The position numbers and the translations under genes were made by a program. A stretch of DNA of 64,000 bases from JBAMOY01 sp037071015 (GTDB lineage Bacteria; Bacillota_I; Bacilli_A; RF39; UBA660). The stretch lies in the NCBI GenBank assembly GCA_037071015.1, contig JBAMOY010000001.1, positions 868,001 through 932,000 of the forward strand, in the 5' to 3' direction. The notes below the pieces were generated by a model that saw nothing but the letters and a program-made list of their open reading frames with translations, made no database searches and was not told the DNA's origin. Below, in pieces: positions 52,779-60,597 of the stretch (its first letter is position 1; each line of letters begins with the position of its first letter).

Positions 52779-54254
52779 TTATAAAACTATCGCAAATAAA
52801 TTACTTGAACCTTTGTTAACCATCTTGCATAATGTTTGTTGTAATTTAAATCGTGCATTTTCCGGTAGAAGTGATAATTTAGCTTGAATACCTTCTTTAA
52901 CAATTTCATCTAATGAACGACCAAATATTTCACTTTTCCAAATATTCTCTCCATCGGTTTCATTATTATTCATTAAATGATTAATTAGTTCTTTACTTTG
53001 TAATTCAGAACCAATAATAGGTTCAAACGTTGATTCGACATCAACCCGAATCATATGAATGGAAGGCGCTACTGCTTTTAATTTAATACCATAACGACTA
53101 CCTTGTTTAATTATTTCAGGTGTTCCTAGTTTCATATCAGCTAAAGTTGGACTAGCCACACCATAGCCAGTTTGTTTAACCATTTTAAGAGCAGTTTTAA
53201 TTTGATCATATTCTTGCTTAGCTTCATTATAATCTTGGAATAAAGATAATAGTGCTGCTTTACTCGTGACATCAATACCAATGATATCTTTTAAAACCTG
53301 ATTATATAGTTCGTTTGGCGCCTGTAAAGTCACTGTAACTTCACCAATAGAAGTGTCTACATTTGACAGAAATGCTTTACTAATATATTCACAATCAGTA
53401 AAATGTGTTGTAATCGTTTCTATATCTCGTAACTTATCAATTTCCACAACACTTTCGCGAATTTTATCCATATAAATTTTCTTTAACCAATTATTAGCTG
53501 ATAGACAAGCTATCCATTCTGGCATTTCCACTTTAACTTCTAATACCGGGAATTCATATAATGCTTCACGTAAAATAGAATAAATATCTTGTTCAGTCAT
53601 ACTCTCAATACTAATCGGCATAACGGGAACTTGGTAACTATCATGTAATTTTTCAGCTAAACGTTCTGTTTCCGGTAACATTGGATGTGTTGAATTTAAT
53701 AAAACAATATATGGTTTTCCAATTTCAGCTAATTCTCTAACCACTCTTTCCTCAGCATCGACATAATCACTTCTCGAAAGTTCACCAATAGATCCATCTG
53801 TAGTTACAACAATTCCAATTGAAGAGTGATCGCGAATAACCTTTTCTGTACCAACCTCTGCCGCCTCTATAAATGGTATTTCATCATCATACCAAGGCGT
53901 TTTCACCATACGTGGACCATTCTCATCCTCGTATCCTTTAGCGTTAGGTATTACATAACCAACACAATCTACCAAACGTACATTAGCACTAAAATCATCT
54001 ATTTTAATTTTAGCTGCACTGCTTGGAACAAATTTAGGTTCCGTTGTCATAATTGTTTTGCCTTGAGCACTTTGTGGTATTTCATCAAGCGCTCTTTTTT
54101 TCTCATATTCATCTTCGATATTAGGGACCACTAAATTTTCGATAACCTTTTTTATAAAAGTTGATTTACCTGTTCGCACGGCCCCAACTACACCAAAATA
54201 TATATCCCCACCCGTTCTCTCAGTAATGCTTTTTATTATATCCTTTTTTTCCAT
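52779..54254 (-). CDS. spoIVA: Stage IV sporulation protein A
   Basis: ATP-hydrolysing morphogenetic protein that forms the basement layer of the spore coat on the forespore surface. The P-loop is GAVRTGKST (residues 24-32), followed by the LVDCVGYV segment and a middle and C-terminal region (GYGVASPTLADMKLG, GSRYGIKLKAVAPSIHM, the FEPIIGSELQS part), all family hallmarks. Length 491 is normal. It follows spoVIF and der, similar to the der-...-spoIVA neighbourhood in Bacillus. It diverges in orientation from nothing and ends near the transposase relic. A sigma-E promoter is expected but not identified. Confidence 0.96.
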   Translation of the reverse strand: MEKKDIIKSITERTGGDIYFGVVGAVRTGKSTFIKKVIENLVVPNIEDEYEKKRALDEIPQSAQGKTIMTTEPKFVPSSAAKIKIDDFSANVRLVDCVGYVIPNAKGYEDENGPRMVKTPWYDDEIPFIEAAEVGTEKVIRDHSSIGIVVTTDGSIGELSRSDYVDAEERVVRELAEIGKPYIVLLNSTHPMLPETERLAEKLHDSYQVPVMPISIESMTEQDIYSILREALYEFPVLEVKVEMPEWIACLSANNWLKKIYMDKIRESVVEIDKLRDIETITTHFTDCEYISKAFLSNVDTSIGEVTVTLQAPNELYNQVLKDIIGIDVTSKAALLSLFQDYNEAKQEYDQIKTALKMVKQTGYGVASPTLADMKLGTPEIIKQGSRYGIKLKAVAPSIHMIRVDVESTFEPIIGSELQSKELINHLMNNNETDGENIWKSEIFGRSLDEIVKEGIQAKLSLLPENARFKLQQTLCKMVNKGSSNLFAIVL

Positions 54255-54332
54255 TTAATCCCTACTTTCCATATTTCATTAAAATATATGAAAGTAAAAA
54301 TCAAATATGTCCAATTATGAATATTTTAATGA

Positions 54333-54362
54333 AAAAATAAAAAATATCCAACGATATTTTTT
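54333..54362 (-). terminator. Terminator after spoVIF
   Basis: Ten-base stem (54339-54348 with 54353-54362), CAAC loop, then ATTTTTT on the minus strand. Confidence 0.75.
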
Positions 54363-54606
54363 AAAACATTTTATCTATATCCTTAGGAACTTTATCATTT
54401 ACGACCGCACTGACAATTTTGTCCTCTTTATCTTTAGATACTTCTTTACCTGTCATAGTTCCCAATTCTTGAATAATTTCTCTTAATGTCGTTTCATTTT
54501 TTAAATCTGACTGTTGCAATTTACTGGCCAAATTTAAAATAGTATCTTTACCAACCTTTGTTTTTTTCTCTATCTTATTAAAAAATCCATCTGTGAAGTT
54601 GAACAC
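54361..54606 (-). CDS. spoVIF: Stage VI sporulation protein F
   Basis: An 81-residue protein matching SpoVIF, which is needed for spore-coat assembly late in sporulation. Family pattern: FFNKIEKKTKVGKDTILNLASKLQ, then ETTLREIIQELGTMTGKEVSKDKEDKIVSAVVNDKVP. Start GTG at 54606 has AGGAGGGG seven bases upstream. That ribosome site is part of a GC-rich hairpin covering the interval to der (54610-54652). The location between der and spoIVA is not the one in B. subtilis, where the gene is elsewhere. Confidence 0.85.
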   Translation of the reverse strand: MFNFTDGFFNKIEKKTKVGKDTILNLASKLQQSDLKNETTLREIIQELGTMTGKEVSKDKEDKIVSAVVNDKVPKDIDKMF

Positions 54607-54610
54607 TTTA

Positions 54611-54648
54611 AAACCCCTCCTACACTATTATATGTGTTTGAGGGGTTT
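54611..54648 (-). promoter_or_regulatory. GC-rich hairpin and candidate late-sporulation -10 upstream of spoVIF
   Basis: AAACCCCTC pairs with GAGGGGTTT around a loop that itself holds ACAC/GTGT. The 3' arm includes the spoVIF ribosome site, and the loop contains CATATAATA, which fits the sigma-K -10 pattern CATA-N3-TA and also holds a TATAAT. It may act as der terminator, ribosome-site lock and promoter region at once. Confidence 0.4.
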
Positions 54649-54654
54649 GTGTTA

Positions 54655-55980
54655 TTAAGAATCTTGTTCACCTTTATTTTTAAACTGTAAAACGATTGGT
54701 GTCCCTTCAAAATCAAAATTCTCACGAAGTTTATTTTCAATATATCTTTCATATGAAAAATGAATTAAACCCTTACTATTTACTTGAATATTGAAAGTAG
54801 GAGGTTTAATAGCAACTTGATTACTAAAATATATTTTTAATCGTTTTCCCTTATATGTAGGAGGTAAATTTAGGGCATATGCATCATTGATAACATCATT
54901 AAGCACACTAGTTTTAATCTCACGTCGACTATTTTCATAACACTTCAAAATAGTTGGCATTAATGTGTGAATACGTTTTTTTGTAAGAGCACTTAAAAAA
55001 ACAATCGGTGCATAAGTCATAAATTGAAAATTATTGCGAATTAAATTGGTAAATTCCTTAATAGCGCTATCTTTATTATCAATAGTATCCCATTTATTAA
55101 CAACAATTACTACCGCTTTACCCGCCTCTAAGGCATAACCAGCAATATGTTTATCGTGTTCGATAATTCCCTCTTCAGCATTTAAAACAATTAAACAAAC
55201 ATCAGAGCGATCAATAGCCTTCATAGCCCTAAGTAAACTGTATTTTTCAATATTTTCATATATTTTCCCGCGTTTGCGCATACCAGCGGTATCAATAACT
55301 ACATATTCCTTACCATGATAATTAAAGGTACTATCAATCGCATCCCTAGTAGTTCCAGCAGTGTCGCCGACAATAACTCTTTCTTCATTTAAAATGGCAT
55401 TAACTAAACTACTTTTACCAACATTAGGACGTCCAATAACACAAAATTTAACCACTTCATCATCATATTCATCTTGTTCTAATTCATTAAAATCTTTTGT
55501 GATTTCTTCTTGTAATTCATATATTCCAATATTTTGTTCACCAGAAACGTTAATATATGTATCAAAACCCAACTCATAAAAATCATACATGTGCTCTTTA
55601 AATAATTTACTATCTGTTTTATTAATGGCCACAACTACCTTTTTGTTAGCCTTTAAAAGCATATCCCTAACCACATAATCATTAGCAGTTAAACCTTCTT
55701 TGCCGTCCACGACAAAAACAATAGTATCAGCCTCATCAATCGCAAGTTCAGCTTGAGCTTTAATCGAATCATTAAATAATTCATTAGCCAAATCGATACC
55801 TCCAGTATCGATTAAGTGATAATCAAAATTACCATATTTAACATTGCCATATAAACGATCTCTAGTGACTCCAGGAGTATCTTCAATAATCGCCATCTTC
55901 TTACCAACTAAACGATTAAAAATTGTTGATTTGCCAACATTAGGTCTCCCTACTAAGGCCACAACTGGTTTTTTCATCAT
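54655..55980 (-). CDS. der: GTPase Der (EngA)
   Basis: Essential ribosome-assembly GTPase with two tandem GTPase domains and a C-terminal KH-like domain. The first has GRPNVGKSTIFN, DTPG and NKTD. The second has GRPNVGKSSLVNA, DTAG and NKWD. The C-terminal part begins about residue 350. Length 441. GAGGTGAT precedes two adjacent ATG codons. It lies upstream of spoVIF and spoIVA. Confidence 0.97.
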   Translation of the reverse strand: MMKKPVVALVGRPNVGKSTIFNRLVGKKMAIIEDTPGVTRDRLYGNVKYGNFDYHLIDTGGIDLANELFNDSIKAQAELAIDEADTIVFVVDGKEGLTANDYVVRDMLLKANKKVVVAINKTDSKLFKEHMYDFYELGFDTYINVSGEQNIGIYELQEEITKDFNELEQDEYDDEVVKFCVIGRPNVGKSSLVNAILNEERVIVGDTAGTTRDAIDSTFNYHGKEYVVIDTAGMRKRGKIYENIEKYSLLRAMKAIDRSDVCLIVLNAEEGIIEHDKHIAGYALEAGKAVVIVVNKWDTIDNKDSAIKEFTNLIRNNFQFMTYAPIVFLSALTKKRIHTLMPTILKCYENSRREIKTSVLNDVINDAYALNLPPTYKGKRLKIYFSNQVAIKPPTFNIQVNSKGLIHFSYERYIENKLRENFDFEGTPIVLQFKNKGEQDS

Positions 55981-56029
55981 ATCACCTCATTTGCCCCATT
56001 ATAACATATTTAAAAAAAAATCCCAAGAA

Positions 56030-56512
56030 TTATCTTTTTAATTTTTGGGAATGACGAATAATATCTATTTGTTCGTCAAAAATAATATCACTAAATTCTA
56101 GCAAATACATCATCGTCACATTATCGATGATGTCATTAAAATCCACATAATACTTATCTTTATAAATATATATATTGCCTTCAGCAAAAGCTGGCAAAGA
56201 TAGTGGATCATCAATACCATATAAAAACTTACTATCTTTTAGTGATATCCGCATATCAATTTGATTATCAAAATAATCATAATACTCAATATTTTCTTTA
56301 TTTAAATTAATTACCAATCCATAGTCATTATCAATATAAACATCAATATTATAATATCCAGAAATATTAATCATATAATATTTCTTTAATTTCAAAAATA
56401 ATTCTTTAAAATAATCCTCTAAATCTTCCCTAACATCAAAGTTTAACTCTTTTAAATATAATTTGTTCAAAAAAATAGTCATACAATTTTCATCTAGGTT
56501 TACAATCTTCAT
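56030..56512 (-). CDS. Uncharacterised 160-residue protein
   Basis: A soluble acidic alpha/beta protein rich in Tyr, Asp and Asn, not recognised. The strands KIVNLDENCMTIFLN and GNIYIYKDKYYVDFN flank helical parts such as DLEDYFKELFLKLKK. It has no signal or membrane segment. It lies between engB and der on the same strand. Confidence 0.65.
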   Translation of the reverse strand: MKIVNLDENCMTIFLNKLYLKELNFDVREDLEDYFKELFLKLKKYYMINISGYYNIDVYIDNDYGLVINLNKENIEYYDYFDNQIDMRISLKDSKFLYGIDDPLSLPAFAEGNIYIYKDKYYVDFNDIIDNVTMMYLLEFSDIIFDEQIDIIRHSQKLKR

Positions 56513-56562
56513 TATATACCACCTAAAATATTGTATGACTTAAAATTTAATTTGGAATAAAA

Positions 56563-57144
56563 TTATATAGTTCTAGCTATTTTTTGATGAATATCTTGCT
56601 TTCCTTCTTTGGTTACATTGGAAAAAACCACAAAATCATCACCAATAACTAAATCTAAATCATCTAAAATCATATTACGTTGTTTTTGATGTAATGTAAT
56701 ACCCACTTTATCAGCTTTCGTAGCAACAATTGTCACCGGAATCTTATAATGTTTCAAGAAGTTATACATCATAATATCATCAGCAGTTGGTTTATGTCGA
56801 AAATCAATTAACATAAAAACTTGTTTTAACACACTACGTCCAGTTAAATAGTCTTCCATCATCAGCCCAAATTTCTTTTGTTGTTGCTTACTTAAATTAG
56901 CAAACCCATAACCAGGTGCATCAACTAAATAAAATTGGTCATTAACGGCGTAAAAATTAATAGTTTGAGTTTTACCAGGATTTGACGAGGTACGAGCATA
57001 ATTTTTACGATTAATAATCGTATTAATAAAACTGCTCTTACCGACGTTACTTCTTCCGACTAAAAGAAACTCTGGTAATTCATCAGTTGGATATTGGCTG
57101 CGTCTCACGGCACTAACCACTAATTCAACTTTATTTATCTTCAT
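56563..57144 (-). CDS. engB: Ribosome biogenesis GTPase EngB (YsxC/YihA)
   Basis: Essential GTPase in large ribosomal subunit assembly. G1 GRSNVGKSSFIN, G2 region TSSNPGKTQTINFYAV, G3 DAPGYGFA, and G4 ATKADK, with 193 residues. In B. subtilis the gene follows lonA; here it is next to a short Asn-rich protein and an uncharacterised gene. Confidence 0.96.
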   Translation of the reverse strand: MKINKVELVVSAVRRSQYPTDELPEFLLVGRSNVGKSSFINTIINRKNYARTSSNPGKTQTINFYAVNDQFYLVDAPGYGFANLSKQQQKKFGLMMEDYLTGRSVLKQVFMLIDFRHKPTADDIMMYNFLKHYKIPVTIVATKADKVGITLHQKQRNMILDDLDLVIGDDFVVFSNVTKEGKQDIHQKIARTI

Positions 57145-57256
57145 ATATAATCACCCTACTATATTTTTTGCAGCTAGATAATTATAGCATTTACCAATCT
57201 TTTTGTCAAAAATAACCATAATTACATTTGCATATCTTGACACCAATTTGTCATAA

Positions 57257-57553
57257 TTAAAATTTATTATTATAGTTATTAATTTGTTTAATCGCATTAA
57301 CACGATTTTGATGATTGATAATTTCTTGCTTTGGAACTTTAGGTTTATCATTGGCATTAGATAAACCATGATTGTACTTTAAACCATTCATTTCTTCCTT
57401 AATATCATCAATAGACCGGGCTCCGAAATTTGCTTTAACTATCGATTTATCACTATTTACAGAATTATTGTTTCCAAACCCCATTCTTTGATTGTTAAAG
57501 TTAAATGCCATTTTAATACCAACTTTCCATCTTAAACTCATATTAATTTTCAT
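57257..57553 (-). CDS. Small Asn/Gly-rich protein, unknown
   Basis: A 98-residue basic protein with an Asn-rich middle (FNFNNQRMGFGNNNS) and a charged helical end (DIKEEMNGLKYNHGL and QEIINHQNRVNAIKQIN). Start at 57553 follows TTAGGTAAT. No domain recognised. Low-complexity Asn-rich proteins of this size are common among spore-coat components, but nothing here proves that. Confidence 0.55.
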   Translation of the reverse strand: MKINMSLRWKVGIKMAFNFNNQRMGFGNNNSVNSDKSIVKANFGARSIDDIKEEMNGLKYNHGLSNANDKPKVPKQEIINHQNRVNAIKQINNYNNKF

Positions 57554-57626
57554 ATTATTACCTAATATTATTATATCATAAACTCTCTATATAAAAACAC
57601 CACAATCTAAAATTTAAATACTTACA

Positions 57627-58295
57627 TCACTTTTTAAAAAGACTATATGTTTTAACAGCCTTATTATAGGCCTTATTCTCATCTTGCAAAAAATATCTAT
57701 TCGATAACATTACCGAATCTAAAATCATTGTCCTCTGATCTAAAGAATCCAATATTAAATAATTATCTCCTTTCAGAATACTACTTCTTTTAAAAGTTAA
57801 TTTTTGACTAGGATTATCAAACAATAGATATTTTGTTAAATCATTTTGTTTTTTACATATATGAATACTGTTATTAGATCTTTTATAAACATTTGTATCC
57901 TGTAATTCAAAAGAATAAGTTTTTAGCAAATATAATAAAAATGGTTTACGTTGTTTTTTAATAGTTCCTAAATTATAAATACCATTTTCTAAACATAATT
58001 TAATCCAACTAGCCGTCAATAAAGATGCAATACCACTATTTCGGTACTCTGGCTTTACTAACGTTCCTATATATTCACTTGTACAATTAATAAAATCCAA
58101 ATAAAAATATATAAAGCCCTGACAAATCATTTTACCACTATTCGTCATCAAATAGCATTTAATAAAATATTGATCGGTCCCCTTAACCTTAAAGAAAGTT
58201 TTTTCCAGATATAAACGTTGCTCATTATTATTGCAGTCAATTCTTCGATCAATTAAAAATGGCTTATCATATATTAAATTTTTAAATAACATCAT
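57627..58295 (-). CDS. GNAT-family N-acetyltransferase
   Basis: A 222-residue protein with a GNAT core. Motif A is IGTLVKPEYRNSGIASLL (acetyl-CoA binding, R-x-x-G-I-A), followed by a helix and strand typical of motif B. The C-terminal 80 residues are extra and Lys/Ser-rich. The substrate is unknown. The ATG at 58295 is preferred by spacing from AAGGCG; a TTG six codons upstream overlaps that site. Confidence 0.75.
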   Translation of the reverse strand: MMLFKNLIYDKPFLIDRRIDCNNNEQRLYLEKTFFKVKGTDQYFIKCYLMTNSGKMICQGFIYFYLDFINCTSEYIGTLVKPEYRNSGIASLLTASWIKLCLENGIYNLGTIKKQRKPFLLYLLKTYSFELQDTNVYKRSNNSIHICKKQNDLTKYLLFDNPSQKLTFKRSSILKGDNYLILDSLDQRTMILDSVMLSNRYFLQDENKAYNKAVKTYSLFKK

Positions 58296-58360
58296 TTCAT
58301 CACGCCTTGTCAAAATAGTAAACTATATTATAGATTAAAAGTCGAATAAATTCAAGATAA

Positions 58361-58397
58361 TAAAAAAATAGACACTCTTCAGCATTGATAGAGCGTC
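58361..58397 (-). terminator. Second terminator downstream of tRNA-Arg
   Basis: GACGCTCT/AGAGTGTC stem (one G-U pair) with an 11-base loop, then TATTTTTTT on the minus strand. There is no gene between it and the first terminator, so a short transcript may end here. Confidence 0.7.
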
Positions 58398-58488
58398 AAT
58401 CCTATTAATTAGAGACGACATTCACTTGCAACTTAAATGTTCTTCTTTTTTATTTTACACAAGTTTCCTTGACATATTCATAATAACA

Positions 58489-58514
58489 TAAAAACGACTT
58501 GTGGTAAGTCGTTT
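58489..58514 (-). terminator. Terminator of the tRNA-Arg transcript
   Basis: AAACGACTT/AAGTCGTTT stem with loop ACCAC and five T on the minus strand, 38 bases after the tRNA 3' end. Confidence 0.85.
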
Positions 58515-58551
58515 CTCATACTACTCGAAAAGCTCGAGTTTCCTATCAATC

Positions 58552-58628
58552 TGGTGTCCCAGAAGGGATTCGAACCCCTGACACCCGCCTTAGAAGGGCG
58601 GTGCTCTATCCAGCTGAGCTACTGAGAC
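58552..58628 (-). tRNA. tRNA-Arg (UCU), CCA encoded
   Basis: A 77-base tRNA on the minus strand. Acceptor GTCTCAG pairs with CTGGGAC, discriminator A, then genomic CCA. The D arm (GCTC/GAGC), anticodon arm CGCC/GGCG and T arm around TTCGAAT are complete. The anticodon loop CTTCTAA gives UCU, reading AGA. It is preceded by a nine-base palindrome (58630-58649) and followed by a strong terminator. Confidence 0.97.
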
Positions 58629-58629
58629 A

Positions 58630-58649
58630 GTTTGTTCAAATGAACAAAC
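58630..58649. repeat. Palindrome GTTTGTTCA-AA-TGAACAAAC
   Basis: Perfect nine-base arms with a two-base centre between the gerM stop and the tRNA 5' end. No T-run follows, so it is not a plain terminator. Confidence 0.7.
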
Positions 58650-58672
58650 CAATTATACAATAAAATATGTAT

Positions 58673-59641
58673 TTATTCAATAGTTTTTAAGACGGTTTTA
58701 TAAATTTCTTCATTATCAACATAAAAAAATACTTCTTTAACATTATAATTATCATCAATCGATAATGATATGGTATTAATTACTTCCTCTAAAATGTTTT
58801 TTTCAACCATATCATCAAAAATATAAGAATTAAACTGCAAATATAAATTTCCTTCAGCTTCTTCTACTGCTAATAATTTAGTATTAGCATTTAAAAAGCT
58901 CATCAAATTAGTATTATATAATGAACCACTAGCTAATTCATCGATAATAATTTTAATTTTATCTCGATTATCATTTAAATACTTTGTTACAGGTACATAA
59001 TAGTAATCCTCATTATACTTGCTAATATAATATACAGTTACATCAGTGACATCTTGTAATGTTTGCAATTCATAACTTTTATTGATGCCAAAATTACGAT
59101 TTAAAGTTCCTGGTAAATGAATCTTTGACTTGGGCAAATATGATAAAATATCGCCCTCAACATAAATAATAACATTTTTTATCTCATCAATTGATGTCAA
59201 AGAATATACAATAGCTTCAATGATTTTCTCTTCCATATTCTTATCGACATCCAATATTTCTTTCGAAAAATCAACTTTAATTACATTATTTTCATAGTTA
59301 ATGCTTAAAATCTTAGTATCACTTGGTAAGATAGCTTTAAAACCACTAGGTATTTTATTTTCTGCATTACTGCCAATAATTAAAGCTTCTAATAAACTTT
59401 TTGCTTTATTATCAATACTAATATCACTATCTACAACAATTGTGGTTAAAGCTAACATGTTATTCTTATCCAACAAAAAAATATCATTGGTACTCACTTC
59501 ATTATCAACATAAATTAATTCTTGTTTTATTTTACCATCTAAATCTTTTTTATAATTATTGGGAATTAAATAAATAAGAAATAAAGCAAAGAGAGCTGAT
59601 GCGGCAACGACAATCTTTTTAATAGACATTTTCTTTAGCAT
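58673..59641 (-). CDS. gerM: Sporulation/germination protein GerM (two GerMN domains)
   Basis: A 322-residue protein with an N-terminal membrane anchor (about residues 10-25) and two tandem GerMN domains, roughly residues 60-180 and 200-320. Each carries strands such as LSINYENNVIKVDFSKEI or LYLQFNSYIFDDM and the EAIVYSLTSI or EVINTISLSI helix. GerM in B. subtilis is exported and needed for sporulation and germination. It lies next to gerE as in Bacillus, but the intervening glutamate racemase gene of Bacillus is absent. Confidence 0.85.
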   Translation of the reverse strand: MLKKMSIKKIVVAASALFALFLIYLIPNNYKKDLDGKIKQELIYVDNEVSTNDIFLLDKNNMLALTTIVVDSDISIDNKAKSLLEALIIGSNAENKIPSGFKAILPSDTKILSINYENNVIKVDFSKEILDVDKNMEEKIIEAIVYSLTSIDEIKNVIIYVEGDILSYLPKSKIHLPGTLNRNFGINKSYELQTLQDVTDVTVYYISKYNEDYYYVPVTKYLNDNRDKIKIIIDELASGSLYNTNLMSFLNANTKLLAVEEAEGNLYLQFNSYIFDDMVEKNILEEVINTISLSIDDNYNVKEVFFYVDNEEIYKTVLKTIE

Positions 59642-59663
59642 AATCCACCTCTATATAATCATA

Positions 59664-59693
59664 TGAAAAAAATCGCATTTTAATACGATTTTT
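59664..59693 (-). terminator. Terminator of gerE
   Basis: AAAAATCGTAT/ATGCGATTTTT stem (one G-U pair) overlapping the gerE stop, with T7 on the minus strand. Confidence 0.8.
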
Positions 59694-59898
59694 ATAATGA
59701 AATTTCACCAAGTTTTAAAAGCTCCACTACGGCCCCTGAACGACCTTTAACCCCTAATTTTTGTATAACATTTGATATATGATTTCTAACTGTTTTCTCA
59801 CTTATGTTTAATTTATTAGCAATATCAAAAGTCGAATTATTTGTAATTAATAAATCGAAAACTTGTTTTTCTCTTTTCGTTAAAATACTTTTGGACAT
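59692..59898 (-). CDS. gerE: Sporulation transcription factor GerE
   Basis: A 68-residue LuxR-type helix-turn-helix protein without receiver domain, the architecture of GerE, the regulator of late spore-coat genes in the mother cell. The sequence LTKREKQVFDLLITNNST and SEKTVRNHISNVIQKLGVKGRSGAVVELLKLGE is very close to B. subtilis GerE. GAGAGGGA precedes the ATG. It lies between spoIIIAH and gerM. Confidence 0.95.
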   Translation of the reverse strand: MSKSILTKREKQVFDLLITNNSTFDIANKLNISEKTVRNHISNVIQKLGVKGRSGAVVELLKLGEISL

Positions 59899-59992
59899 AA
59901 TTCCCTCTCTTCCTAATTAAACTCTTTATTTTTACTCATATTATTTTATGAATGTGAGTTTATTTAGTGAAAGAATTAGCCTATTATCAAAG

Positions 59993-60505
59993 TTATTTCT
60001 GATATTTAACCGAAATATACATCTTTTTATCGTAATTAGATTGAATACTACGCATAATATTATTAGCTGTAGTTGCATCTAGTTTATCTGCTGATACTAC
60101 AACTCTAATTTGATCACCATCAATTTTGACAAAAGCTTTTAAAGAAAATTCTTCTAAAATTTTAGCTTCTAAGTTTTCCTCCTCACCTTTTGTAATATTT
60201 AGTAGTTTCATCTTTTCAAAAGCATTGTTTTTTTCATCGACAGTCGATTTGGAATTGGTTAAAATATCTTTTAATTCATCTAATTGCTTACTAACTTCCT
60301 CGTCTGCTTCGACTCTTAATGAGGTAATAACTTCACTTTCTGTTATTTCCACTACTTTATCACTATCTTCACCACTAGTCTTAGTTGTAACTTTACCACT
60401 TTCATTAGCAATCAACAATTCTGATGGCATAGTAACATAATAGACACTTAATACTAATATTAAACTAAATAATGTTAAGAACCACAAACTCTTTTTATTT
60501 ATCAT
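59993..60505 (-). CDS. spoIIIAH: Stage III sporulation protein AH
   Basis: Mother-cell membrane protein that binds forespore SpoIIQ and forms part of the channel between the two cells. N-terminal segment INKKSLWFLTLFSLILVLSVYYVTMP is characteristic (one membrane anchor), followed by a Ser/Thr/Glu-rich linker and the C-terminal ring-building domain (KAFVKIDGDQIRVVVSADKLDATTANNI). It normally closes the eight-gene spoIIIA operon; here it stands alone between thrS and gerE. AGGAGG precedes the ATG. Confidence 0.9.
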   Translation of the reverse strand: MINKKSLWFLTLFSLILVLSVYYVTMPSELLIANESGKVTTKTSGEDSDKVVEITESEVITSLRVEADEEVSKQLDELKDILTNSKSTVDEKNNAFEKMKLLNITKGEEENLEAKILEEFSLKAFVKIDGDQIRVVVSADKLDATTANNIMRSIQSNYDKKMYISVKYQK

Positions 60506-60566
60506 ACATTTCCTCCTAATACATTTGTATCTACTAAAGTATATTAGGTCTTAATAAATTTATTAC

Positions 60567-60597
60567 AAAAAAAATCTTATTTAACATAAGATTTTTT
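60567..60597 (-). terminator. Terminator of thrS
   Basis: A 12-bp stem (60569-60580 with 60586-60597) overlapping the thrS stop codon, with eight T on the minus strand. Confidence 0.85.

Noticed and set aside
54570..54752. 60-residue minus-strand ORF at the der/spoVIF junction
   Set aside because: Overlaps the der C-terminus and the hairpin region in another frame; no ribosome site or recognisable sequence.
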